The position numbers and the translations under genes were made by a program. The notes beneath the pieces were generated by a model that was not told the DNA's origin, did not search any database, and was given only the letters and a program-made list of their open reading frames with translations. Positions 17,098 to 26,108 of a DNA stretch of 64,000 bases are shown here, piece after piece. The stretch's first letter is position 1. The number at the start of each line of letters is the position of its first letter. The stretch comes from BMS3BBIN04 sp964552465 (lineage in GTDB: Bacteria; Electryoneota; Electryoneia; Electryoneales; Electryoneaceae), in contig CAZKGR010000003.1 in NCBI GenBank assembly GCA_964552465.1, forward strand, positions 124,001 through 188,000. Reading direction: 5' to 3'.

Positions 17098-19893
17098 ATG
17101 GGAGCACTCTTGCTTAGAACACAGCATGATCGTGGCACGGGTTCAGCGACCGTTCAGGTGATACTTGGGTTGCTGCTCATCCTGTGCCTGCAGTCTGTGG
17201 CACCTGCACAGGAACTCGGTAGTGTGATCGGTACAATTACCGATTTGGACACGGGTGAACCGTTGCCGGCAGTAAACGTCGTCCTTCAAGGCACGAACAA
17301 GGGCGCAACTACAGACATCGACGGAAATTATTTCATCCCGCTAGTTTCGCCTGGTAGTTATGACCTTCGTGCGTCTTTCGTCGGATACAAGGTCTTTCTG
17401 AAGACCGACATCCATGTCACGTCAGGTGAACGGATTCGCGTTGATTTGGAACTCGAGTCGACCGTCCTGGCGTTAGGTGAAGAGATTGTCGTCATCGGGA
17501 AGAAACCGCTACTCGACGTGGAAGAAACATCAACGTCTCGCGTGATAGGTGCGGAAGACATATCCGATCTGGCGGTGGAAAGCTTGGACGACGTTCTCGC
17601 CCAGCAGGTAGGTATCACGCGTGAGAACAACGATATCCATATTCGTGGTGGTCGTGCGGACGAGAATCTGTACATCATCGACAACGTATCGGTGAAAGAC
17701 CCGATCAGCGGGCAAGGATTGGGGATCTACCTCTCGGCTGAGTCGATCAAGGAGTTGGAAGTCATCACCGGTGGATTCAACGCTGAGTATGGGCAGGCGA
17801 TGTCCGGCCTGGTCAACGTTGAAACCAAGGAAGGTGGCGACAATTGGTCTGGTTCGTTTTCTACGAAAACGGATAATTTGGGTGGATATCCATCTGGGCA
17901 CCAGAACACGAATAACGTTGAGTTCTCGCTCGGTGGGCCAGATCCGATAACAGGAGATTTGCTGCCCGCCGTTAAGCTCAACATTCCAGGTGAATCATCC
18001 ATCTTTGTCAACGGGTACGGTCTGATCTCGGACACACACCTGCCCAGCGCACCGACTTCGCTGGTTCCTCGCGAAGAGGCGTATGAGCCTTTTGCGATGC
18101 GCGAAGAAAACAATTATTCGGTTCTGTCGAAGTACACCTATCGTCCGATCCCAACGCTCAAATTCGCTTACAGCTACGGTCGCAGCCTGCAAATCAACCA
18201 GGCTTATTTCGATGCGATTGTGGAAGATCGGACATACTTTCCGCTGGATTTCCTTAACATCCTCGACAATTACAATACGGTCACTCGTGAGGGTTTACAG
18301 CAATCGTTCCATGTCAAGCAGACGTTGAACAGTACGACGTTCTATGAGCTGACATTGGGCAATTTCTTCAACCGTGTGCATTCAGCATCCGAAGGCAAGC
18401 ACTACTCAGAATATGTTCAGCCAGTTGACGTTGAACCGATCCTGTACGAAGTCGGCGACGACGGCGAGGTGATCGTTAAATATGGTGACGGTCTATGGGA
18501 TGCTGGAAACGGTAATACGTGGCATGACCACTACAACAGTACGTGGCAGTTGCGTGGAAACTTGACCAGCCGAATAAACGACCGCAACGAGCTCAAAGCT
18601 GGCCTTGAGTACGAGCAAACCAAGTTGCAATTGTTGAGCATTCATGATCCGTGGATCGCGTCAACGCAATTCGGCGGCGACTTCGACATGTACCACGCTG
18701 TCAGTGAAGCGGGCGCGTTCTTTGTACAGGATAAGATCGAATTCAAGGGCATGATCGCGAATGTCGGGCTGCGATTAGACTGGTGGCGTCCTGGCGAGTA
18801 TGTCGAAGATGCAATTGCCGACGAGAACATCATCACGTTGACTCCCGAAGCGCGTGAGCTATTCTATGAAGAAACGGTTGATGTTTTCGACCGTCGGATT
18901 AAGATGCACGTCAGCCCACGACTGGGCATCAGTCATCCGGTGACTGACAACGATGTTTTGTTTTTCAGTTACGGTCATTTCAGCCAACGTCCAAAGTATG
19001 CGTATGTGTTCGCCAAGCTGCGTTCCTACAGTCCGAGCACATACCAGCTTTTCGGCAATCCGAACCTGAATCCACAGACGACCGTCTCGTATGAGTTAGG
19101 TTTGAAGCACCGCTTTACTGGTGATCAGGTGATTGAGCTGGTGGCTTTCAACAAGGACCTGTTCGATTATTCGACCAGCTTCAACGTGAAAAGTACCAAT
19201 CCACGGTTAGGCAACATCTCGTACTTCCAGTATTTCAACATCGATTACGCGCGTGTGCGTGGTATTGAAATGCGCTTCCGCGCGCGACAAGGACGTTATC
19301 TGACGGGCAATTTCGACTTTGCCTACCAGATTGCGACGGGAAAGAGTTCCAGTGCGAACGCAGAGATTCAGGCTGCGGCGAACACGAATATTGCAGAGAA
19401 AACCCTCGGCGAAGAGTATCTGGCGTGGGATAGACCGTTTAATGCCAGCGTCACATTGTGGTTGCGTATTCCAGAGAACGATACTCCACGCTGGTTCGGT
19501 TTGAATTGGCCGGGGAATTGGGGTGGAAGTCTTCGCTGGGAAGGTGGGTCTGGCAAACGGTATACGCCCACGGAGTTAACTGACAATGGTCAGGACGTGA
19601 TCGAGACTGCTGATCGCAACAGCGCTGTGGCAGATTTCTGGAATCAGGTGGATCTGCGTGCGTGGAAAGAATGGCGCATGTCCCAGGGAGTTAGCTTCCG
19701 CGTGTTTGGTGAAGTGCTGAACATGTTCGATTTCAAGAAACCAACCCAGATCAACGCGCTGACTGGCGAGCCGTACAATCCCGGCGATCCAGCTCCGAAA
19801 TCATGGGAAAATCCTTTCGGTAACATTCTTGTCGATCCGAGTCGTTATGCGGCGCCGCGCCAGGTGATGCTTGGCGTGTCGATGAGGTTCTGA
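17098..19893 (+). CDS. TonB-dependent outer-membrane receptor
   Basis: Active-transport receptor of about 931 residues. The start at 17098, just after the lipoprotein stop, gives a signal peptide with VQVILGLLLILCLQ; the upstream open frame to 16921 is an overlap artefact. The N-terminal domain is carboxypeptidase-regulatory-like (GSVIGTITDLDTGEPLPAVN, then GATTDIDGNYFIPLV). The plug follows (DDVLAQQVGITRENNDIHIR, then GGRADENLYIIDNVSV and ITGGFNAEYGQAMSGLVNV). The C-terminal barrel ends in the aromatic signature GVSMRF. The domain order is that of SusC-like and related receptors of the FCB group, but no SusD partner is present. The gene order suggests a substrate handled by the neighbouring phosphatase and OB-fold protein. 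Confidence 0.9.
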   Translation: MGALLLRTQHDRGTGSATVQVILGLLLILCLQSVAPAQELGSVIGTITDLDTGEPLPAVNVVLQGTNKGATTDIDGNYFIPLVSPGSYDLRASFVGYKVFLKTDIHVTSGERIRVDLELESTVLALGEEIVVIGKKPLLDVEETSTSRVIGAEDISDLAVESLDDVLAQQVGITRENNDIHIRGGRADENLYIIDNVSVKDPISGQGLGIYLSAESIKELEVITGGFNAEYGQAMSGLVNVETKEGGDNWSGSFSTKTDNLGGYPSGHQNTNNVEFSLGGPDPITGDLLPAVKLNIPGESSIFVNGYGLISDTHLPSAPTSLVPREEAYEPFAMREENNYSVLSKYTYRPIPTLKFAYSYGRSLQINQAYFDAIVEDRTYFPLDFLNILDNYNTVTREGLQQSFHVKQTLNSTTFYELTLGNFFNRVHSASEGKHYSEYVQPVDVEPILYEVGDDGEVIVKYGDGLWDAGNGNTWHDHYNSTWQLRGNLTSRINDRNELKAGLEYEQTKLQLLSIHDPWIASTQFGGDFDMYHAVSEAGAFFVQDKIEFKGMIANVGLRLDWWRPGEYVEDAIADENIITLTPEARELFYEETVDVFDRRIKMHVSPRLGISHPVTDNDVLFFSYGHFSQRPKYAYVFAKLRSYSPSTYQLFGNPNLNPQTTVSYELGLKHRFTGDQVIELVAFNKDLFDYSTSFNVKSTNPRLGNISYFQYFNIDYARVRGIEMRFRARQGRYLTGNFDFAYQIATGKSSSANAEIQAAANTNIAEKTLGEEYLAWDRPFNASVTLWLRIPENDTPRWFGLNWPGNWGGSLRWEGGSGKRYTPTELTDNGQDVIETADRNSAVADFWNQVDLRAWKEWRMSQGVSFRVFGEVLNMFDFKKPTQINALTGEPYNPGDPAPKSWENPFGNILVDPSRYAAPRQVMLGVSMRF

Positions 19894-19894
19894 T

Positions 19895-21019
19895 ATGAGG
19901 ACAAACTCGAACGTGCAAAATCGAAACAAGGTTTGGTCCACATTGCTCCCTATGCTGGTGATGCTCTGCTTGCTGATGTCATCTCCGGTGCAGGGTCAGG
20001 ATCTGTTCAAGATTCTTGGCGGGCAACGTGTTGGTACCTCTGCAATGGCTTTCCTCAAGATTCCGGTAGGCGCGCGAGCGGAGGCAATGGGCGGCGCATA
20101 CGCTGCGGTTGCAAACGATGCGTTCGCGATGTATTGGAATCCAGCGGGTATTGCGCAGTTTGGGACACGTTGGCAAGGCAAATATGTCGTCGATCCTGGC
20201 AAAGCTCCTGAGGGTGTGAAGGCTCCTCCCAGCGGATTGCAGAAGTTGTTTACCGGCAATCATGCTGTTGGTCTGGTACGCAATGACTGGATCGCAGACA
20301 TCAGCTACAATGCGTTGTCGTATATCCAGCCTCTGCCGGTAGGAACCATTGGCTTGACGGCCGCCTCATTGACTACGGCAGACATGGAGATCACAACTGA
20401 GTATAATCCCGGCGGAACGGGTGAGTATTTCAGTTACAGCGACATGCTGATCGGTCTCGGGTATGGCTTGGCGATGACGGACAACTTCAGTTTCGGTGTG
20501 ACAGCCAAATACGCGAATGAAGTTCTGGCCGACACGCGCATGGAAATCTTCATGCTCGACATGGGCACGTATTACTGGACAGGTTGGCGTGACCTGCGGA
20601 TTGCGGTTGCGTTGATGAACTTTGGTCCGAACACGAAGCCTGATGGCACGTACAGCACATATGACGTGCACGGAAACGAGCTGGATAAAAGTTTCAAGGC
20701 ATATAGTCCACCGATAGAATTCCGTTTGGGTGCAGCGTTCACACCGATAGCGGTAGGTCACCACAAGTTGCTCATATCTACGCAGTTGAACCACCCGATT
20801 GACAATTCGGAAAACATGAAATTAGGCGCGGAATATGGGTTTGGTGGAATGCTATTCCTGCGCGGCGGATACAAGATCAACACAGACGAAGACCGCTATG
20901 CTTTCGGTGCGGGTGTGCGCGTGCCTGTAGGAAATCTGGCGCTGAGTGCCGATTACAGCTATACGGATTTCGGCATCCTGAGCCAGAGTCAACGTTTCAG
21001 CCTAAGCCTGGCGTTCTGA
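19895..21019 (+). CDS. PorV/PorQ-family outer-membrane protein
   Basis: FadL-like beta-barrel of 374 residues with signal peptide ending SSPVQGQ. The N-terminal family signature is clear: FLKIPVGARAEAMGGAYAAV followed by ANDAFAMYWNPAGIA. It ends in LSQSQRFSLSLAF, a typical barrel end. In Bacteroidetes PorV helps type IX secretion release or attach proteins carrying the C-terminal sorting domain; other members are of unknown role. Its placement in a locus with two sorting-domain proteins fits a secretion role. It starts two bases after the TonB-receptor stop and its own stop overlaps the next start (TGATG), so it is in the same operon. Confidence 0.85.
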   Translation: MRTNSNVQNRNKVWSTLLPMLVMLCLLMSSPVQGQDLFKILGGQRVGTSAMAFLKIPVGARAEAMGGAYAAVANDAFAMYWNPAGIAQFGTRWQGKYVVDPGKAPEGVKAPPSGLQKLFTGNHAVGLVRNDWIADISYNALSYIQPLPVGTIGLTAASLTTADMEITTEYNPGGTGEYFSYSDMLIGLGYGLAMTDNFSFGVTAKYANEVLADTRMEIFMLDMGTYYWTGWRDLRIAVALMNFGPNTKPDGTYSTYDVHGNELDKSFKAYSPPIEFRLGAAFTPIAVGHHKLLISTQLNHPIDNSENMKLGAEYGFGGMLFLRGGYKINTDEDRYAFGAGVRVPVGNLALSADYSYTDFGILSQSQRFSLSLAF

Positions 21020-22632
21020 TGGATTTTATGATGAATCGTAAGAGTATTAAGATAGCTGTGTTTGTCGTGATTGCAGCCTGCCTGGTATTATCAGGCTGTG
21101 TAGACACTCCAGAGCTGCCGACAAGCCTGGCTCCCGATCCGGATGACTTCGGTGCGAACGACACTTCCTTTGTGCGGGTTACCCCGAACTGGGATGCGTC
21201 AATGGGGTACGACTGGGATAATCCGGGCGAAATTCACATCGCACGCGATGGCTACATGTATGTCGCGGACGAGAAGGATGGCGGGCGTGTTGTTCGTCTG
21301 AAGCTCGATGGCTCGCCCGTAGCATATGAGTTCTTCGCCGATGTGATTGATAATTCGGGTCGTCCACCCATCGGTCTCGGTCAGGATTCGAAGTTGAACC
21401 TGTACATGGTCGATGGATCGAACCTGGTGTATGCGCGCAACAGTCTCTTCGATGCCAAGCCGGTGGCGGAGGTGGTGATATCGTTTGAGATTGTAGATTT
21501 GCGGACAGGTGATTATAACACCGGCGATCGTTACACAATCGATAACACAGCGCCGATATACCAACAGGTCGAAGACCTGTTTAATCAGGGTGTTGATAGC
21601 ATCTGGGTGGATTACTACTCAACGGTCACTACAACCGATGCGGACACTCTCGCATTCTTCATGAAAGAATACGTTTTCCTCGCGGACACATCCGGTGAAC
21701 ACGCCAGCGCATTTACTGATGTGGATGGTGGCCCGACTGGCGAAGAAACTATCTATATCACTGATCAGGGCAATGATCGCATTGCGCAGTTTGGAGTGTT
21801 GCCGTCTCGTATCCTGGTTTTAGACAGTGGCGAAGTGACTTACGCATATGGCGCCAGCCACTTGGCAGACGCGGTGCAGTTCGGTTCCGGACAGGTTTCA
21901 ACGAACAACCCGACGAGTGTGGTCACAACCGGTGGCAGTGTCAGCACACGACTGTATTTCACTCAAGTCAAAGGCAACTTCCTCGTACAACGCTTACGTC
22001 CATCTGGAACGACCTGGCAGTTTGACATCGCGGCTGCTGCGAACGGTCCGCAGATCATTAACCTCAACTACTTCGGTGCGCCGGTTGCGATTGCGGTGGG
22101 GGAGAGCGATCAACTCGGTCTCGGATTATTCTACGTTGCTGACTCAACTCAGAATCGAGTGACAGCGTTCTATTCCGGTGGTTCGACTTTCCGTCATGTT
22201 GCAGCCGAATCCGAGCTGATCGACCTTGAACCGGGCCAATTCATCGAAGATGCACTTGCAGACCTGGGTATTGAGTGGTTTCCGGATCTGAACGCTGAGT
22301 TGGACGGCTATTACTCGTCCGAAGAAGTCGAGATCCAGATCCAGGCGGGACAGACGCTGGGTGAAGCAACCATAGATGCCGGGCATGAGTTCCTGCAAGA
22401 TCTGAATCCGAACCTCAGCCCAACCTCAGTGTATCTGGACGCGACGAAAGTGACTATCAACATCCCGAAGGCAACAACTGTGGCCGTCTATTCGCCGACA
22501 TTGGACAAACCGCGCGGTGTCGCGACACGTGAAGGGATTGTCTACATCACCGATTCTGGTAACAACCGGATCGTGCGGTTCAGCCGCAGCGATTCGGACA
22601 GCTACATCCCGAACGATCCGAATTTTCCGTAA
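21019..22632 (+). CDS. Lipoprotein with NHL-type beta-propeller repeats
   Basis: Envelope lipoprotein of about 537 residues with lipobox VLSGC and a mature start CVDTPELPT. Repeated propeller blades are visible, such as DNPGEIHIARDGYMYVADEK, ETIYITDQGNDRIAQFGV, GLFYVADSTQNRVTAF and GIVYITDSGNNRIVRF, which fit the NHL repeat pattern. An interrupting segment near residues 390-460 (EVEIQIQAGQTLGEATIDA) is unlike the blades. The start at 21019 overlaps the porV-like stop by one base; the ATG at 21031 would give a cleaner signal peptide. It is the last gene of the locus, followed by a dispersed repeat and a terminator. A ligand- or partner-binding role is inferred. Confidence 0.78.
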   Translation: MDFMMNRKSIKIAVFVVIAACLVLSGCVDTPELPTSLAPDPDDFGANDTSFVRVTPNWDASMGYDWDNPGEIHIARDGYMYVADEKDGGRVVRLKLDGSPVAYEFFADVIDNSGRPPIGLGQDSKLNLYMVDGSNLVYARNSLFDAKPVAEVVISFEIVDLRTGDYNTGDRYTIDNTAPIYQQVEDLFNQGVDSIWVDYYSTVTTTDADTLAFFMKEYVFLADTSGEHASAFTDVDGGPTGEETIYITDQGNDRIAQFGVLPSRILVLDSGEVTYAYGASHLADAVQFGSGQVSTNNPTSVVTTGGSVSTRLYFTQVKGNFLVQRLRPSGTTWQFDIAAAANGPQIINLNYFGAPVAIAVGESDQLGLGLFYVADSTQNRVTAFYSGGSTFRHVAAESELIDLEPGQFIEDALADLGIEWFPDLNAELDGYYSSEEVEIQIQAGQTLGEATIDAGHEFLQDLNPNLSPTSVYLDATKVTINIPKATTVAVYSPTLDKPRGVATREGIVYITDSGNNRIVRFSRSDSDSYIPNDPNFP

Positions 22633-22654
22633 CTCATGACCAGAGATGGCGACA

Positions 22655-22684
22655 TGTCATCCTGAACAAAGTGAAGGATCTCTC
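22655..22684 (+). repeat. Dispersed repeat of the HPEQSEGS type
   Basis: Contains TCATCCTGAACAAAGTGAAG followed by GATCTCTC, a widespread intergenic repeat whose translation is the familiar HPEQSEGS artefact. Related copies lie at 24496-24527 (opposite orientation), 26639-26688 (with an internal insertion) and 43952-43981 (opposite orientation). Confidence 0.8.
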
Positions 22685-22693
22685 TTTTCAACA

Positions 22694-22722
22694 AATCCCG
22701 GTGAACGGTGTTCACTGGGATT
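22694..22722 (+). terminator. Intrinsic terminator after the envelope locus
   Basis: Thirteen-base-pair stem (22694-22706 with 22710-22722, one G-U pair), loop GGT, then TTCTCTTCC. It closes the 8.9-22.6 kb operon and precedes the DUF819 gene. Confidence 0.72.
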
Positions 22723-22813
22723 TTCTCTTCCTATTGCCCATAGCCTATCGCCCACAGCCTTCTTTCACGCCTTATATTCCACGCGTCCCGTTCACAAACG
22801 ACCTCACTCAACC

Positions 22814-24034
22814 ATGCACGACGCCTTGATCACAACCGACGCTGGCATCCTATTCGTCCTCGCCGCGAACGCCTCCCTGTGGTTCTTCCTTGAAAAGCGT
22901 ACCGGCTGGAAGATGTTCAACTTCGTCCCGCCGCTGATTTTTGTTTATGTATTGCCCGCAGTGTTCTCCAATTCAGGGCTGATCAGCAATCACAGTGGGG
23001 TGTACAACTGGATGGGTGACAATGTGCTACCCATGTTCCTCGTCCTGCTGCTGCTCAACGTTGACATCAACGCGACGATCAAGGTGATGGGCAAGGGCGT
23101 GTGGGTGATGCTGATCGGCACACTCGGCGTGGTCATCGGCGCACCCATCGGCTACGTGCTGGTCAGCAACTGGCTCTCGCCCGACTCGTGGATGGGTTAC
23201 GCGATATTGTCCGGTTCATGGATCGGCGGCACAGGCAACATGGCGGCGGTGCAGAACGCTATCGACCCGACTGGTGAGACGACCGGTTCGTTGTTCGGGC
23301 TGGCGGTGATCGCCGACAACGTCGTGTACCTGGTGTGGCTGCCGTTGTTGTTGAACCTCAAACGTTTCGCGCCGATCTTCAACAAGTTCACCGGGGTGTC
23401 GGACGAACGTCTGCGTCAGATGAAAGCTGCTGCCGACGAGATGATCGTCAAGAAGGGCAAGCCGGCGATGCGTGACTACCTGTACCTCGTCATGCTCGGG
23501 ATGGGGGTGACGTGGTTGAGCGTTATGCTTTCCGAAATACTGCCCACATTTGAGAACGCAACTGGCTTCGTTGGCGAAGTGCTCAGTCCGGCGTTAACAC
23601 CGAGCACATACAAGATTCTGTTGGTGACTACGTTCGGCATCGCGCTGTCGTTTAGCCCGGCGCGCAAGATCCCCGGCTCACATGCAATCGCTATGGCTCT
23701 GGTGTATCTTTTCGTCAGCCGGATGGGCGCGAAGACGGACTTGGCTGGTCTGACCGGTGAAGCAATCCCGTTCGTGGTCGGGGCATACATCTGGATCTTC
23801 ATTCACGGCGCGTTCATATTGGCGGCGGCAAAAGTGTTCAAGATTGACGTGCACACAGCGGCGATAGCGTCCGCGGCGAACATCGGCGGGGCAGCGTCCG
23901 CACCGATTGTCGCGTCGTTCCATGACGAACGGCTGGTCCCGGTCTCGATCCTGATGGCCCTGATCGGGTATGCTGTCGGCAACTACGCGAGCCTGCTGCT
24001 CGTTGTGCCATTGCTGAAGATGGTGGCGGGGTGA
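22814..24034 (+). CDS. DUF819-family (YjcL-like) integral membrane protein
   Basis: Polytopic inner-membrane protein of 406 residues with about ten hydrophobic segments, for example PPLIFVYVLPAVFSNSG, MFLVLLLLNVDINA and FVVGAYIWIFIHGAFILAAA. The DUF819 signature stretches SGSWIGGTGNMAAVQNA and AASAANIGGAASAPIVAS are present. The family is predicted to transport a small solute, with no proven substrate that I can name. The open frame extends upstream to 22646 but starts inside a dispersed repeat and runs through the terminator at 22694-22722, so the ATG at 22814 (MHDALITTDAGILFVLA) is preferred. A palindromic repeat begins directly after the stop codon. Confidence 0.85.
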   Translation: MHDALITTDAGILFVLAANASLWFFLEKRTGWKMFNFVPPLIFVYVLPAVFSNSGLISNHSGVYNWMGDNVLPMFLVLLLLNVDINATIKVMGKGVWVMLIGTLGVVIGAPIGYVLVSNWLSPDSWMGYAILSGSWIGGTGNMAAVQNAIDPTGETTGSLFGLAVIADNVVYLVWLPLLLNLKRFAPIFNKFTGVSDERLRQMKAAADEMIVKKGKPAMRDYLYLVMLGMGVTWLSVMLSEILPTFENATGFVGEVLSPALTPSTYKILLVTTFGIALSFSPARKIPGSHAIAMALVYLFVSRMGAKTDLAGLTGEAIPFVVGAYIWIFIHGAFILAAAKVFKIDVHTAAIASAANIGGAASAPIVASFHDERLVPVSILMALIGYAVGNYASLLLVVPLLKMVAG

Positions 24035-24141
24035 TGTAGCCCGGTTTCGCCGAAACCGGGGAGAGGTGCACACATTGAAAGATACCCCAGGTTCATCCAC
24101 CTTCGCTGAAGCTTCAGCGGACAGGTCGAACCCGGGCTACA
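24035..24141. repeat. Composite REP-like element (TGTAGCCCGG ... CCGGGCTACA)
   Basis: Begins at the base after the DUF819 stop codon with TGTAGCCCGGTTTCGCCGAA and a complementary ACCGGGG arm (24035-24061), and closes with CCCGGGCTACA (24131-24141). The two ends are inverted copies, giving a roughly 107-bp element resembling paired REP units. Other copies are at 24545-24570, 26056-26082, 26505-26531 and 27878-27952. Confidence 0.78.
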
Positions 24142-24190
24142 TATTGACACAGCAACGGTTGGTATCATGCACGACATCGGAGGTTTGTTT

Positions 24191-24442
24191 ATGATGGACG
24201 TCATTTTCTGGGGAGTGGCGGGAGCGATCGCACTCACCATTTTCTTCACCGTGATCGCGCCGGTGGTGTTTGGTTCGGTGAAGGCGATTTCGATCAACCT
24301 CGGACCGCCGTTGGTTGCGGCTTTGTTGTTGCTGGTCGGCTGGCGTGTCGCAGGCTTGATAGGCTGGTTGATTATCGGCGCGGGTGTGTTGATGAGCGTG
24401 TACTCGTACATCTATTACAAGGAAAAGTTGTATGAGGACTAG
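24191..24442 (+). CDS. Small integral membrane protein, unknown function
   Basis: 83 residues with two or three hydrophobic helices (VIFWGVAGAIALTIFFTVIA; LVAALLLLVGWRVAGLIGWL; IIGAGVLMSVYSYIYY) and a charged tail KEKLYED. The start at 24191 (MMDVIFW) is chosen because GGAGG at 24179-24183 is seven bases upstream; the open frame from 24167 would leave this Shine-Dalgarno inside the gene. It lies alone between two repeat clusters. No family recognised. Confidence 0.6.
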   Translation: MMDVIFWGVAGAIALTIFFTVIAPVVFGSVKAISINLGPPLVAALLLLVGWRVAGLIGWLIIGAGVLMSVYSYIYYKEKLYED

Positions 24443-24495
24443 GATGGCGTCCCACGTCACTCGTCTCTAGTCTCTCGGAACTGACAACTGAAAAC

Positions 24496-24527
24496 GAGAG
24501 ATCCTTCACTTCGTTCAGGATGACACA
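24496..24527 (-). repeat. Dispersed repeat of the HPEQSEGS type
   Basis: GAGAGATCCTTCACTTCGTT followed by CAGGATGACACA, the reverse complement of the copy at 22655-22684 with near-identity. Confidence 0.8.
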
Positions 24528-24544
24528 TGGTTTGACAGACTTGA

Positions 24545-24570
24545 CCCGGTTTCAGCGAAACCGGGCTACA
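24545..24570. repeat. REP-like palindrome
   Basis: CCCGGTTTCAGCGAAACCGG followed by GCTACA: an eight-base stem closed by a short loop, same family as the element at 24035 but in inverse orientation. Confidence 0.78.
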
Positions 24571-24808
24571 TCTAACCTTCACTTGTGAATTCCGACTCAT
24601 GGGAGCACTCAGCTTCTCGCCCTGAGTTGCCCGAGTCCCGCGTTATTTGTACGTTCAAGCAGAATACCCACCTTGTTCTGTTACCAATCATCCGTCCGCG
24701 AGAGGTTTTGTGACGCGGCTTCGTGACCAAAGCTGATGTAATTGCTTTTGGCACATCGAAGCATAGTTTCGCAGCCCCTTACGGGACCGGGTAAAAGGGA
24801 GATATGAT

Positions 24809-26053
24809 ATGGCGATCGTGAAGCCATTTCCGGGACTGCGTCCACGTAAAGATGTCGCCGAGAAGGTAGCGAGCCCACCATACGATGTGTTGAATAGTGC
24901 CGAGGCGCGCGAGATGGCGGCTGGCAATGATGTCAGTTTCTTACACGTCAACAAGCCGGAAATCGATCTCCCGCCGGATACGGACCCATATGCGGACGCC
25001 GTGTATGCCCAAGGCCACGCCAACCTGCAAAAGCTGATTGATGACGGTGTGTTGCAGCGTGACGGCGACCCATGCTTTTACCTGTATGCGCAGACGTGGG
25101 GTTATCATCGTCAAGTCGGGCTGGTCGCAGCGGCGAGCGTGCAGGAGTATATCGACGACAAGATCAAGAAGCATGAGCAGACGCGGGAGAAGAAGGAACG
25201 TGACCGGGTCCGCCATATTGAAGCCCTCGAAGCGCAAGTCGGTCCAGTATTCCTGACCTACAAAGCAAATAAAGATATCGATACCCTGTTCCGGACCATT
25301 CAGCAGGGTGAGCCGGAATACGATTTCACCTCGGATGATGGTATCCGTCACACACTTTGGGTAGTCGGTAGCAAGAAGCGTATCGAGGCGATCGCGCAGC
25401 AATTCAGCAAGGTTGATTGCCTGTATGTCGCGGACGGTCACCATCGCAGTGCAGCGGCAACGATTGTTTGTCAGAAGCGTAGGGATGAACGTTCAACGTT
25501 CAGTCCGATGGAGCCGATGAATTTCTTCCTGAGCGTGATCTTCCCGCATGATCAGATGAAGATTCTGCCGTATAACCGTGTAGTGCGTGACCTCAACGGT
25601 CTGTCCAAAGACGATTTCCTCGCGAAAGTGGGGGAGAAATTTGAGGTCAGCGAGTCGGCGAAGGGTGTCGAACCGACTGACAACAAGCTGTTTGGGATGT
25701 ATCTCGATGGCAAGTGGTTCAACCTTGCGGCAAAGCCGGGAACATTCGATGCAGATGATGCGGTCAACAGCATCGACTCAGCGATTTTGCAGAACAACCT
25801 GTTGCAACCGTTACTCGGCATTGAGAATCCACGTACGGACGAGCGGATTGACTTTGTCGGTGGCATCCGTGGAATCAAGGAGCTGGAAAAGCGGGTGAAT
25901 AGCGGCGAGATGGAAGTCGCGTTCAGCATGCATGAAACAACTATTGAGCAGCTGATGAACGTTGCGGATGCGGGCATGAACATGCCGCCGAAATCGACAT
26001 GGTTCGAACCGAAGTTGCGTAGTGGCCTGATCATTCATGAAATAGGTAGTTGA
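24809..26053 (+). CDS. DUF1015-family protein, possible serine-metabolism enzyme
   Basis: 414 residues, probably cytoplasmic, beginning MAIVKPFPGLRPRKDVAEKV then ASPPYDVL, the DUF1015 N-terminal signature. The motif VADGHHRSAAA at residues 207-217 is the most conserved part of the family. DGHHR resembles the active-site motif of the ParB/Srx-like fold used by archaeal free-serine kinase (SerK) and by ParB-type nucleotide-binding proteins. The gene precedes serC and serA in the same direction, an association I recall for DUF1015 genes in other genomes. Serine or phosphoserine chemistry is therefore a reasonable inference, not an observation. A GGGAG Shine-Dalgarno precedes the ATG. The stop is followed two bases later by a REP-like repeat. 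Confidence 0.85.
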   Translation: MAIVKPFPGLRPRKDVAEKVASPPYDVLNSAEAREMAAGNDVSFLHVNKPEIDLPPDTDPYADAVYAQGHANLQKLIDDGVLQRDGDPCFYLYAQTWGYHRQVGLVAAASVQEYIDDKIKKHEQTREKKERDRVRHIEALEAQVGPVFLTYKANKDIDTLFRTIQQGEPEYDFTSDDGIRHTLWVVGSKKRIEAIAQQFSKVDCLYVADGHHRSAAATIVCQKRRDERSTFSPMEPMNFFLSVIFPHDQMKILPYNRVVRDLNGLSKDDFLAKVGEKFEVSESAKGVEPTDNKLFGMYLDGKWFNLAAKPGTFDADDAVNSIDSAILQNNLLQPLLGIENPRTDERIDFVGGIRGIKELEKRVNSGEMEVAFSMHETTIEQLMNVADAGMNMPPKSTWFEPKLRSGLIIHEIGS

Positions 26054-26055
26054 TA

Positions 26056-26082
26056 TGTAGCCCGGTTTTGTTGAAACCGGGG
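26056..26082. repeat. REP-like palindrome just after the DUF1015 stop
   Basis: TGTAGCCCGGTTTTGTTGAA followed by ACCGGGG, two bases after the stop codon at 26051-26053. Confidence 0.78.
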
Positions 26083-26108
26083 TGTGCTCGCTCGTTATGA
26101 GGAACTTG

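Larger units (their letters stand above)
24443..24808. other. Gene-free stretch carrying repeats, upstream of DUF1015 gene
   Basis: No coding sequence is supported here. It holds a reverse HPEQSEGS-type repeat (24496-24527) and a REP-like palindrome (24545-24570, CCCGGTTTCAGCGAAACCGG). The remaining bases up to the GGGAG before the DUF1015 start show no feature I can defend. Confidence 0.6.

Noticed and set aside
22646..22813. Start of the DUF819 transporter at 22646
   Set aside because: This extension is translated from an HPEQSEGS repeat and runs through a strong terminator. The ATG at 22814 gives a normal membrane-protein start.
24167..24190. Start of the small membrane protein at 24167
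   Set aside because: The good Shine-Dalgarno at 24179-24183 would then lie inside the gene; the ATG at 24191 fits its spacing.
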